DNA from: Calycina herbarum
Taxonomy: Eukaryota > Ascomycota > Leotiomycetes > Helotiales > Pezizellaceae
Direction of reading: 5' to 3'
DNA: 64,000 nt
NCBI GenBank assembly: GCA_001414485.1
Contig: LLEY01000068.1
Location: 124,001 to 188,000 of the forward strand
Part shown: one piece after another, positions 1 through 9,967 of the stretch
Layout of the letters: each line of letters starts with the position of its first letter
Numbering within the stretch: the stretch's first letter is position 1
Position numbers and translations under genes: made by a program
The notes under the pieces: model-generated
Databases searched by the model: none
What the model was told of the DNA's origin: nothing
The model's input: the letters and a program-made list of their open reading frames with translations, nothing else

Positions 1-2
1 CG

Positions 3-248
3 GTTCAGCGTCAATACCCCTACGACTGGTGGTTTACTGAGCAGCATGTGAAGGAGTTTGAGAAGTGGCTACAGGAGAAGATGATACTCAACGAGGAGTC
101 GGAGCTTGTCTTCAAGGACGAATTTGAAAAAAAGGAAGAGGCAGAAAGAGAAGGAAAGGACAAGGCAGCACGAGAGATAGCGGCAGAGCGGGAACGCAAG
201 CGCAAAAAGAAGCAGCGTAAGGGATGTTTAGCTGGGAAGAGTAAGTGA
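3..248 (+). CDS. C-terminal fragment of an unrecognised lysine/glutamate-rich protein
   Basis: An open frame runs in from the left edge without a start and ends at TGA 246-248. The last ~45 residues are highly charged (E/K/R-rich, ending in a KRKKK-type basic run), consistent with a helical tail and possibly a nuclear signal. An aromatic segment near the start (YDWWFTEQH) followed by KEFEKWLQEK resembles the KEFEEWKEREK stretch of the decayed gene just downstream (near 1345-1380), so it may be the end of another member of the same modular family. No domain is recognised. The true start and any upstream exons lie outside the window. Confidence 0.5.
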   Translation, partial: VQRQYPYDWWFTEQHVKEFEKWLQEKMILNEESELVFKDEFEKKEEAEREGKDKAAREIAAERERKRKKKQRKGCLAGKSK

Positions 249-544
249 GAATTAAGACTGTTCTGTATGCACTTGGGACTCGTTTGATTGTCCTGATTTT
301 TCCTCGAGCAACGTACGGAGTGAATTAGGATAATGGTGCCAATATGTATGGACTCAGAAAAATCAGAACATGAGCCTGTCATTTATCTTGACTTAAACCA
401 CTTGGAGTGAATATAGCCGACACTCGCGTAGAGTTGCATCCCAAAACAAAAACAAAGAACTTCCTCTCCTTCCCACCTCGTCACCTTTCCACAACCACAC
501 AACTTCATCACCAAACCACTACGCGCACGACATAATCACCCAGA
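249..544. promoter_or_regulatory. Intergenic leader between two family members
   Basis: About 300 bp separate the stop at 248 from the ATG at 545. The last ~100 bp are C/A/T-rich with few G, as is usual for filamentous-fungal 5' leaders (CCACAACC, CACACAAC type tracts at about 470-540). No specific operator is recognised. Confidence 0.35.
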
Positions 545-2062
545 ATGTTTGAAGATCTACCGGACTATCCTCCCGTAATATGGGAAATATGGACGAAACT
601 CGAGACCGAAGGAAGCACAATGCAACCCGTCAAAACCTATACCTTGGAACAATTCATGACAATATACGCGTCATTTCTCTGGACTTCAAGAAAAGGAGCT
701 TATCGAAGAAGATCCTCGGACGTTCAAGTATTTCGCGCGGAGAAAAATCTATGGACTTTCTATTGTAATTCTCTTTTCTCGTCCTCATCTTCGAGTTTGA
801 ATTGACGTCAGCCATAGGGGGACCCGAAGTACCTTTCCCTAGCGAACCACCAGTGGGAGATGTGGAGGAAGAGTATCTTGAATATTACGAGTACGAGGAG
901 GATGTCTTTCTCCGCCCGGAGCCTAACAGGGTTAACGCGCATTGCAATCTAGACCATGAAGGTTGGCCATACCCATATGGAGGATTGTTGCATAGATGAA
1001 CGAGTGACCACCTTACTTCGGAGTATATGGAAGCTGTGAGGAGACGTATTGATGCGGCTTTGAGAGACCATTATTCTTACATAGGAGGAGAGGAAGGAAG
1101 AGGGGATGAATACTATCGCCAACGAAGGGAAGCATATTTGTGGGAATTCTTCTGTGAGTATTTGGAACTCCCGCCGCTTTTTCCTTTACCGATGCATCTC
1201 GCAGTATCGCAGGGGTTTCTTGGTTACATGGGTGTGTACTAACATTTCAGTAGTTGGAGAAGATGTAGGTCATGTATTCACTTGGGATGCTGATCTCTAT
1301 CGTCCAAAGCCCGTACTACAGAAAGCAGGAAGCAGGAAGGAATTTGAGGAGTGGAAGGAAAGGGAGAAGGGGCATAAGAATCGAAAAGAGGCAGAAGCAA
1401 TTTCTGCATCACTGCAGCAAAAGAACTCAAACGTCCCTAAACCCAATACCCCAGCTACAAAAGATACGATTCCTCAGCCAACTTTCCAACCACGATTTCA
1501 GAGACTGTGGCTGAAACTAAGACAAGAATTTGGCGTGAAATTCGGAAGGACAAACCAGAGCACGTAAGAAGAGCAGCTTGGGATGATTAAATGCGCAGAG
1601 AAGAGGCACAGGAGTTAGAGGACTACGAGATTGCCCCTAAGGGTTTTAGAACATGGGAACCCTGGGCAATCTGGAGTTGGAAACACGACAATCCAGGATG
1701 GATGAAGGATTTGGTAGACTCCAAGGAGAAAAGAGAGAAGGAGCTTATACACCAAGCGAAAGTGTTAGCAAATGCGTTGGAAGACTGGGGTCTCGTCCCG
1801 GAAGGTTTCGCTACTACTTGCACCATGGAGATACTCAATGCTTGGCAAGACGAGCATCCAAATTGGTTTGATGATTTCCGCAAGGCAGGAACAGAGAGAG
1901 CGAAGCAGAAGGGCTTGGAGAAGATGGCGTTGCCAACGGAAGCTTTGACAAACTCAAGTGTCAAAAGTGGAGACAGCCATTAAGCCAAAGTTAGTGGAAG
2001 AGAGTGAGGACTCAGATGTTGAAGAGGTCGCCGAGGGGTTCGGCGGAGTCGCTTTGGAATGA
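545..2062 (+). pseudogene. Decayed member of a modular, repeat-exon gene family of unknown function
   Basis: Exons can be traced at 545-764, 812-1153 and from 1251. Introns 765-811 (47 bp) and 1154-1250 (97 bp, branch site TACTAAC) are both phase 1. Exons 1 and 2 each end in a similar segment (AEKNLWTFY; REAYLWEFF). The tail has two ~45-residue repeats of the type LEDY-x5-KGF-x-TW-x4-I-x2-W-x4-PGW (about 1615-1745 and 1770-1900). The frame is broken by TGA 997-999, by a shift near 1490-1505, by TAA 1588-1590 and by another shift near 1950; both stops could come from CGA/CAA by C-to-T change. The product is unrecognised. An alternative is a live gene with extra introns around the breaks, but no good splice sites are obvious there. 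Confidence 0.5.
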
Positions 2063-2983
2063 TGCGGTAAATGATCTTTAGAGCCTTCTTGACTAGGCTT
2101 TCGGTTGTCTTCTCGCACTGTAGTCTTTGGGATATTTTATGGATCTGTAGGTCTTCCGTAGTTATCAGTAGATAATTTCAAGAATCGTAAAAGAGGAAAT
2201 AAAACTCTACAACACAATGACTTAAAGTGACGGCTGTGGTTGTTTGAATAGAGAAACTAAATGTCCACTCCAATAGAGAGAACATTATCTTCCTCGTAGA
2301 TATGAAGCTGCATTGATCAAGTACCATATAGGGAGAGGACTAAATCGAGAAAAAATAGTATAATTCCTGAATTAAGGTCGTTCTGGGGGCAATTTCTTAC
2401 ATTAAATTATTTGCTCTGATTGTTGTCGAACAACACGATTTATTAATTGGAATTACTAGACTCACTAATTGATAACTCCAAATTTGCCATGCATTTAGTC
2501 AACTATACAATTGGCGAACAAAGCATACCAGATACCGCAAAGGGTACCCTGTTGAAAACTAATCAGATGCAGCAAGGTGTTGAAAGGATCGTTTTAAAAC
2601 AAATACGAAAAATTAGTTATTTATAAAGCTCATGATTGTCTAAAGACCATATAAAAGGATGCTATATTGCTCAAGTCAAGCGTACCTAGGTAATGTAAGA
2701 TGAAGACTAGAGTAAGTGAATCATGCTTCAGATACGTTTCGTAATATTTATTCCCGAAATTCAAAGGAAAGATTACAAATATTTAGACCTGCTATTACTT
2801 GGGTCTTGATAAGCTCTTGACAGTTTGTGTGGTGTGGTAGGGGTGGTGGCTTGTCGCGTCTTCAAAGACAACCGCTCTTCTTCCGCGGCTCCCATCCAAC
2901 ACCGTCACCTTCACATCAACCACGTAAAGACCACACAACAATAAGCACAACAATACAAGCGCACGCATCTTAAAACCATCAAA
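2063..2983. other. AT-rich intergenic stretch
   Basis: No coding signal was found in about 920 bp. The sequence is AT-rich at 2330-2780 and becomes C-rich from about 2880 up to the ATG at 2984, as expected for the leader of the downstream gene. Confidence 0.4.
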
Positions 2984-3226
2984 ATGGGTCCTCCTTGGCC
3001 TACACCAACTTACGAACCGGATCCTGCGGCCATATGGGCCAAGATCGAGTCGGAAGGGAGCCCAATGGTACCAGGGGAATCCCACTATCCATTTCAAAAG
3101 ATGTGGCAGGCGGCTCAAAAGAAAGTGAGGGGATCGCTAGAGCATAGGTCACCGGACGTTCAGCTATTTAATGCTGAGTGGCTATTGTGGAAGTATTACT
3201 GTATTTACCTCTGTTCCCCCCTTGTA

Positions 3227-3262
3227 AGAGTTGGGGCCATTACTCGTGGGACACCTAAGCGA
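3227..3262. repeat. Left terminal inverted repeat of the Tc1/mariner element
   Basis: This 36-bp end matches the reverse complement of 4521-4556 with one difference (G versus A at the seventh base). It is preceded by the TA at 3225-3226. Confidence 0.9.
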
Positions 3263-3347
3263 GATTTCCCGCCCCACCATAATTTCCGACACTCCTTCAA
3301 AAACCTACCATAATTCAACCTTTTAACCAAAACTCATTAAATTGAAA

Positions 3348-4437
3348 ATGGCAGACCGAATCCTCTCCCCCTCTTCTATACACGAATCTGGCCAGAATTG
3401 GTCGACATCGAAGCGCGCTAGAGTACGTCAAGCGCGAGACGATGGAAAATCGTAGAGGAAGATAGAAGCTGAATTAGGTGTACCAAAATCGACCGCGCAA
3501 AGGATATGTAAGCAATTCAAGTCGAACTACACGGAAAGGTAAGCAGTTTCGAAAGAGATTACTATCTAAGCGACATATACGCCAAATCCTTCGATTTATA
3601 TCACAAAATTATACTACTCGTCGTATGTCTTTTACACAAGTCAAAAACGCTCTTAATCTACCTGCTTCTGCCCGTACAATCCGCCGAGAACTTCGCTACG
3701 CTGGCTACCGATGATGTATTGCTTGCCCTCGTCCCTTTATTAGCCGACTCCAAGCAAAGAAACGTCTTGCTTTTGCATATACGCACCGCTGGTGGGGGAC
3801 ATCGGACTGGGCAGCTACTCATAGGCAAAAGGGGGACTGGAGGAAGGTCGTATGGTCGGACGAGTGTATATTTGAGCTTGGAAAGAGTGGGAGAGTCTGG
3901 GTTACACGGCGTGTAGACGAAAAGAGGTGTCCGGACTGTATTAGGTCGACATATCGCTCAGGGAGGGTGACGGTTATGATCTGGGGCGCGATCGGCTAGG
4001 ATTATAAATCCCCTCTTGTCTTCTTAGAGAAGGAACAAGGCTGTAAAGGGGTGAATTCTCGAGCCTATAGAGATCAAGTTCTCGAGCCAGTTATCTTTCC
4101 CTTATTCGACGAGCTTGATACTGAGTATATCTTTATAGAAGACGGTTCTAAGGTGCACAAAGGACATGCTCGTTTAGCTAAGCTCGAACATAGTGTCCGC
4201 GGGTTTAATTGGCCTCCTTCTTCACCTGATTTAAATGTAATTGAGAAGGTCTGGCGGTGGATGAAAGAAGAGCTGAAAAAGTTGCCTTTTGTCCTGACTT
4301 CTAAGGAAGCGTTGATTAGGGAGATCCAAAGGCTTTGGGATCTGGTAGATCCACGTGATTATAGGCGATATACTGAGCGATTAACTTATAAGTTAGAAGA
4401 TGTTATCAAAGTTAAAGGATTAGCAACTATTCATTAA
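3348..4437 (+). pseudogene. Dead Tc1-like DDE transposase
   Basis: A transposase can be followed through several frames. A helix-turn-helix-like part (ELGVPKSTAQRIC, about 3465-3510) comes first, then a basic region (3540-3710), then the first catalytic Asp in VVWSDECIFELG (about 3850-3880). A second part from 4051 has IEDGSKVHKGHA (second Asp) and WPPSSPDLNVIEKVWRWMK (third acidic residue). This is the DDE order of Tc1-type enzymes. It is broken by TAG 3453-3455, a frame shift near 3530-3540, TGA 3712-3714 and TAG 3997-3999. The two TAGs fall where Trp would suit, and the TGA where Arg would. It cannot make a full protein. Confidence 0.85.
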
Positions 4438-4520
4438 TAATATATATAAGTTTTAAGGCAAAAGACTTGAAGTTTAAATTATAATAGATTTTTAAGTAAT
4501 AAGTGTCAATTTGGTGGGGT

Positions 4521-4556
4521 TCGCTTAGGTGTCCCACGAGTAATGGCCCTAACTCT
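4521..4556. repeat. Right terminal inverted repeat of the Tc1/mariner element
   Basis: This is the inverted copy of 3227-3262, followed directly by TA at 4557-4558. Confidence 0.9.
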
Positions 4557-5800
4557 TACGTTAACTGACTTGTGCAACTGAAGTTGGAGAAGACGTCCCA
4601 TTTCCACGTGAACGCGAAGCACCGGTTGATGGATTGGAAGATGAGGTGTACAATGAGAAGGAAGGGAAAGGATTAGAGGAAGAGAAGGTAGATGAAGACG
4701 CGCTAGACGTCCCCAAACCCAATAACGCAACACGACAAGTTACAGAGTACCAAAGTCATTACAACGACATCGTGAAAATTGTACGGCGAAAGCCAAGGGA
4801 CCCTCAGATGCGGGTTCAGGTTATGGAGGATAATCTCACCTATGCGAGCATTGGAAAGAATATGGACATCACTTTTGAACGTGCCCGAGACCCAGCTCGA
4901 GGAGCTGGTCAAGGAAGAGAGGAAGAATACTATCTTCACCGAGCGGAGGATATCTTGTAGAAGTGCTATTGTGAGTTCCTGAGCGTGTTTCCAGATCGAG
5001 TTTAAACCTTCATTTACACAATGTTGGCTTGAGCATCTTGGTTGCTAATACATCTTAGTCGAATATGATAGAGGTTTCCCCTGGGGCTCGGAGCCTCTCC
5101 CTCGCCCAGCTCCACAACACACAAGTCATTACAATGACATCGTGAAAATTCTACAATGTCGACCCAGGCCTAAAGGACTGTTGGATAAAGTTGGGCCGCG
5201 GCGACTTGAAACGGATTATATTGAAAAAGCTTTTGCTGCAAATATGCGTGATGCGCGAACAGAACTTGGAAAGGATGAAGAATACTATCTGCATCGAGCA
5301 GAATGGCAGCTTTGGAAAGCTTACTGTAAGTATCTCAACACATTTCCAAAGGGAACTTGACCCGTCATGTACACATAAACTCTCAACGTGTAGATTCCTA
5401 ACATGCATTAGTTGGACAAAATAAGATGTTCCCTTGGGGTTACTCCCCGTCGAAAGCACCACCACCCCGCCAACCGCTAGCACCACAAGGCCATGAGAGT
5501 CTCTCCGACGTCAAAGCAGCTTATGCAAAACTCCAAGAGGAATTCACGAAGTACAGACAAGAGATTGAGAAAAAGGAGAGAGAATTGCGGCTGCTGGAGG
5601 AAACATCCAGAGTGGATGCAAAGGCGCTGGAAGAATACAATCTTGCTAGGAAGGGTTTTGGTACTTGGAGAATCGAAGCGATCTACAATTGGATGGCTCA
5701 GCATTCGGGTTGGAGGGAGAGCCTAGTAGCTGCTAGGAAGGAGAGAGAGGAGAAGTTCTTGATGGGATTTGGAAAGCAGGAGGATGGATCGAGAAATTAG

Positions 5801-6967
5801 GGTCTTGGAATTGGTCAGTACGAGGAAAGTCATACAATGAGGAGATACAGACACATTTGGAGTTGGCTGGAAGAACTTTGGAAGCAGATGCTGGGATGAG
5901 AGCTGGAGGAGAGCACTGGTCTTGATATTGGTGGAGTTAACAGGTCATTGGAATGAGGGTTCATGTCGTTCATTTTCTTTTCCTTTTCATTAACCATTGG
6001 GTTGTCTTACTGGCCATTGAGTCCTATTATACATCATTGGATGTTCACATGTTCATATGTATCAATGGATACTTAGCTAGGGAATGAAAAGTGTTCAACA
6101 TTTTCACAAAACATGACGTACACTGTAATAATTACGAATAGCGACAAGGAATTCCAGCGAAGGCTGAAAGAGTAAGACTATTGCGAATTCATTGGAGCTC
6201 TAGCGAAAGTAGGAGAGTATCAAGAACAAGATTTTACTCCAAGAAAGAAAACGTTTTATTCTCAAGGCTCTGTGGAAAAGAAGCAATTCAGATCTCAAGA
6301 TACCTCGCCTAATGAGGGCCTGTCACGTGTTCCTCAGCCACACTTGCATTTCATTCCATCATTTTGCACTTTTGACGATGAGCAAGTAATGAATCTTAAT
6401 TGAGTTAACTCAATCATCCAACGAGATGACGACGTTCAAAATTATCGGGTGAAGTTCCAAGAAATACCCAACTAGAAGTTGGTTCGTTTACTTGTTCAAC
6501 AAAGATAAGACAATTCCAAAAAAAAATACGCCCCTTCTTTACTCTAAACCACAGTCTGGTGAGAGAAGTCATGGCATCTCACAAACAAAACCACCTTCAC
6601 CAAAAACAATCAGAAATTCAAGTTGAAAAGACATACAGTCTATTATTGTATTGTATCAAGAGCCCCTAACGAGACCAAGATTCGATCAATGTAAAGGCTT
6701 TTCCACCCAAGTCAAAAGTCTAAAGAACCCTAGAATTCCTCTCCCAGGAAATAATTCACTTCCCCAATGACACTCCCCATGAAAAATTATCAGGACAACG
6801 AACAGAAGCAAGAAGAAAAAAGCCATTACATGACAGTTCTCCCAACCCCAAAGAGCCTCCACAAAAGAGCATTCCAGAAAACCTTCTCCTAAGGAAAAAA
6901 GCCCCATCAACCCCTCAAGAAACCCCCGAGTTCGAGTCCCCGCCATGAAACGTTCACCTTTCCTCAC
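5801..6967. other. Intergenic stretch, no gene seen
   Basis: About 1.17 kb lie between the 3' ends of the modular gene (+) and the secreted-protein gene (-), so it should hold both 3' UTRs. Open frames here are short and lack fungal coding character. No repeat or RNA gene is recognised. Confidence 0.4.
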
Positions 6968-7469
6968 TTAGACAGGGGTAGAGGAGTAGCAGACCTCAGT
7001 TCCATCCCGAGCATGACGATCAGCGAAGAAAACACCAGTAGCACCACGGACGATGGAGTCAGTGAAGACAGTACCAGCAACATCGAGGCTTCCATTGGCG
7101 GCGTAGAGGTAGCAGGCATTGGCGTTGACGTCCCAGGAGTACATGACGCAGCCGCCGGTGAAGTGACATTGGGTTTGGCAGGCGAGGACACCGTGGACAC
7201 CCTGGAGGATGAATCAGTCAGTATCGAGGCAACTGAGTAGTAAAGGTGAGGAGAAGGGGGAGCGAGAACAGGGAAGGGGAAGAAAACAGGTTGCTTACTT
7301 GAGGACCGTATTGCTTGGAAGTGGGATTGTTGACAAAGGAGCCCTCAACGGCACAGTCAGGGAGGAAGTTCTTTGCGAAGACACCAGAGATAGGACCATC
7401 AGTTGCGGCAGGGAGGGCGAGGACAGAGGTGATGGCAACAGCCATTGAGAGGAGAATCGAGTACATCAT
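6968..7469 (-). CDS. Small secreted six-cysteine protein (PAN/apple-like, effector-type)
   Basis: Two exons, 7299-7469 and 6968-7201, joined at phase 0 across a 97-bp GT-AG intron, give 134 residues. The start is the first of two adjacent ATGs. Residues 1-19 form a signal peptide (hydrophobic core ILLSMAVAITSVLA, then LPAATD). The mature part has six cysteines (about 39, 65, 69, 75, 87, 128) with the spacing ACQTQC-x5-C-x11-CYLYA, reminiscent of PAN/apple modules seen in fungal secreted proteins. It is probably exported to the cell surface or the medium and disulfide-bonded. The domain assignment is tentative. Size, secretion and cysteine content fit the usual effector-candidate criteria, but nothing here shows a role in infection. 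Confidence 0.8.
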
Positions 7470-8472
7470 TGTGCTTGGAGGTGTAACTATTGCAGAAATC
7501 AGCAACTATGTTTTCATCCAAAAGGAGACAAAGGTGGACTGATTGACCGACAGGGATGCGAAAGGAAAAGTTGGAGGTTTCAACTTACTGACAAAATGAT
7601 ATGTTCTTGAGTGTTGCTGACGTGTTGCGGCTGGGTTTGTGGAGATTGGAGGATCAATTGAGGTCGCACAAGCTATATTTAGGTGCGCTGACTTGTGTTG
7701 TATTGTAATTGTGTTGGAGAGTTCAAGATTGAGCAAGAAAGAACCTCAATTTGTAGGTAGACTACCCAACAGGGTACCCAGTAACCTAACCGGGTTGACT
7801 TCGGATATAAAAGTAAAAGGGACAGGACCCACTTCCCTTCCTCTTGAGAAAATACCTCAAAAACGTTCTTTCACAAGTGAGGGGTTATGTCAAAAAGAGA
7901 AAGTAAAGAAATTAAAACGAATCCTGTTATGTTTCAGGTTTGATAATAACCTCCAGAATTACGTCAAATAATCTGCTTATTGTCTCTTCAGTAAAAGTAA
8001 TTTCAAAAAGAAAATGAATTTACAAACACGCAAACCTGGGGAGGATAGAATAAGGTTATAATCCTTGAGAGAATCGACCTCGTCGGGCCAAGCCTTTGGG
8101 AGAAGCCAGGCCTGGCTATCGGATACAGGCTAATGGAAATTAGAACATCTGTCAAATATGAAGAAAACAAACGAGCAACCACAGCACCTACCAATTAATT
8201 AAAACATTTCTCGCAATTGGCAAATGAGATGGGGTTTCGTTTGCGGGGTAGGCAAATTAATTTGTATTGCCGAGAAATATACATCGTGATACAGTAGTTG
8301 GAACCCGCATAGTGGTGCGACTCCAAGTTCTCGAACGGATCCAGAAATCCAATTAAACTAGCAATTCCATCGATTGGTTGTTGAAATAGAGTAGTGCATC
8401 AACTTATTATCACCGGAGTATCATCCGGTCTCTATCCATAGCCTAACATGCAATTTTCCATCCACTTCTTGG
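7470..8472. other. Promoter of the secreted gene and 3' flank of the Zn2Cys6 gene
   Basis: No convincing gene lies in this 1-kb stretch. Positions 7470-7800 are upstream of the minus-strand secreted gene. The rest lies beyond the stop of the next minus-strand gene and is AT-rich. No repeats were recognised. Confidence 0.35.
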
Positions 8473-9967
8473 TTATCGGTTACCCGCAGCTGCTGCTGCA
8501 GAGGCAATTTGAGTTAGAGTAGCATGGTCTCGACCCATTCGCCGATCGACAAATGTCAATTGGTCGATAACTTGAGGATCCATTCGGTTCTCGATAGTGG
8601 AATGCGGCATTGAGCCCATTTGCATACCATCTCGTAAGCCCGGGTCAAGCTGCCCTTCCAAAGACGAAACACCGAACCCATTTTCCACGGAACCATGAAG
8701 CTGCTGAACATTGTTGGTTTGAAAGTGTGGTAAATGTTCGAGTTCTCCTTCCCTGATTTCCTTCCAAGAACATTTGGCGTGTTTCTTTGTACAAGCACTG
8801 CAAGCAGTAAGATGTTTGGCGCAATCGAATCCTAAGCGTCTACATCTATCACAAGGTGGGAATATAGCATCGCCTTTTGCCAGCTTGTCGATTTTTGAAG
8901 CCATTAAAACTCGATACTGATTTTCTGCTCCATCCTCGGAAGAAGTAGCCGGTTGAGATGTTCGTCGAACTTCATGATTTGGTGTCCCGTTGTAACTGAT
9001 CTGCCCAACTGTAGGCTCTGCCGTCGCTCGAGAAGGTTTGGTGCGAGGTTGTGGAGGTATTGATTGACGTCTATCACCAGCGAGAAATTGTTCTAACAAT
9101 TGCTGCTGCATCTTTGTTGTTTCGATACTCGCGGATTTAGGTGACATGGTATTGACATTGGTAAGTTGTGGTGAAAAGGGCCTCGAGTCTTGGGGTGCTT
9201 CTGAAACCATAGCAGTTGGTTGCTCAGCTTGCTTCCTTGTCATGACAGCTGTTTTTCTTCCCTTCAAATGATAGTTAAGTTGTCTCGCCTTGCTAGCAAC
9301 CATATCTGCTTTTTTTATAAGCACGTGGAGACGAGCTTCCAGGATGTTTAAAGTCCCCAATTCAGCAGACTCGTCCTCAGCGATTGGTTGTGTGGGTATC
9401 ATTCGTTCCGGGGCACCTGACATGATCAATCTGAAATCGTCTTCGGAGATTTCAATCTGGCCTCCTTTGATCCAGGTGCGATAAGTTCTGATACCAGGAA
9501 AATCTTCAACTGGCTTGAAGTCGGAGATATTGGTACGAGCAAATGTGACAATATCCAACCACGTTATCGATTGTTCCAGAGCCAACGAGGGTTGAATGAT
9601 TTTGATGGGTTCATTGAAGAGCTTCTCAAAGGATTTCAATAGCAATGGTCCGACGAGCTTTGCACCCAAATTGGCAGCGAGACTTTCGTGCCGTTGTAAA
9701 ACACCTAGTTATCATTAGCTGAAATTCTCCAAATCACGAGGAATTCAACACACCTTCATACTCATCAATCATCCCCAAAACATCCCGAAAAGTCTCAGCA
9801 TCCCCCTCAATCAATCCCAACTTCTCCGCTCTCGCCTTGACCAAATAGTTAATCTGAGTGACATTTCCGGCATGAATTGCAGGCGGTCCCGATGGTCTCC
9901 CAGCCTCATCGTTTGTAGGACTTCGTTTTCGTTTCAAAGCCGCGTTTTCCATATTAGGAGATTCCAT
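8473..9967 (-). CDS. Zn(II)2Cys6 cluster-containing protein, putative DNA-binding regulator
   Basis: Exons 9754-9967 and 8473-9704 (49-bp intron, phase 1) give 481 residues. The N-terminus carries a KRKR nuclear-signal-like motif. Residues ~30-180 are mostly helical with no recognised family. The middle is Q/S/T/P-rich (residues ~210-330). A zinc cluster near residues ~350-375 reads C-x2-C-x6-C-x6-C-x2-C-x6-C (CDRCRRLGFDC then CSACTKKHAKC), the canonical fungal spacing. The cluster is in the C-terminal half, not at the N-terminus as in most Gal4-type factors, and no fungal_trans middle domain is evident. It may therefore be a chromatin- or complex-associated protein rather than a classical activator. 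The tail ends in an alanine run. Confidence 0.8.

Larger units (their letters stand above)
3227..4556 (+). mobile_element. Tc1/mariner-superfamily transposon with 36-bp inverted ends and TA duplication
   Basis: The two ends (3227-3262 and 4521-4556) are inverted copies differing at one position, starting AGAGTTRGGGCCATTACTCG. They are flanked on both sides by TA (3225-3226 and 4557-4558), the target duplication typical of Tc1/mariner. Total length is 1330 bp, normal for the superfamily. The interior encodes a decayed transposase. The insertion lies about 25 bp inside the first intron of the surrounding gene, so the flanking exon sequence is untouched. The near-identical ends suggest a fairly recent insertion. 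Confidence 0.9.
2984..5800 (+). pseudogene. Modular repeat-exon gene of unknown function, interrupted by a Tc1/mariner element in intron 1
   Basis: Four exons fit: 2984-3200, 4584-4970, 5059-5325 and 5412-5800. All three introns are phase 1, so exons 2 and 3 are symmetric 1-1 exons. Exons 1, 2 and 3 end alike (AEWLLWKYY, YYLHRAEDIL-stop-KCY, YYLHRAEWQLWKAY), each followed by the first base of a split codon. Exons 2 and 3 share SHYNDIVKI. Exon 4 has a coiled-coil-like E/K-rich stretch and one LEEY-x5-KGFGTW-x4-I-x2-W repeat. Exon 2 contains one in-frame TAG (4958-4960) exactly where exon 3 has Trp, so TGG-to-TAG is likely and this allele may be dead. Intron 1 holds a 1.33-kb transposon; without it the intron is about 50 bp. 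No function is recognised. Confidence 0.55.

Noticed and set aside
6928..6942. B-box-like AGTTCGAGTCCCC suggesting a tRNA
   Set aside because: No A box or stem structure lies at the right distance upstream, and the T-arm stem does not pair.
6686..6967. Minus-strand hydrophobic frame just beyond the secreted gene
   Set aside because: It lies in the probable 3' UTR of that gene and lacks any family signature.
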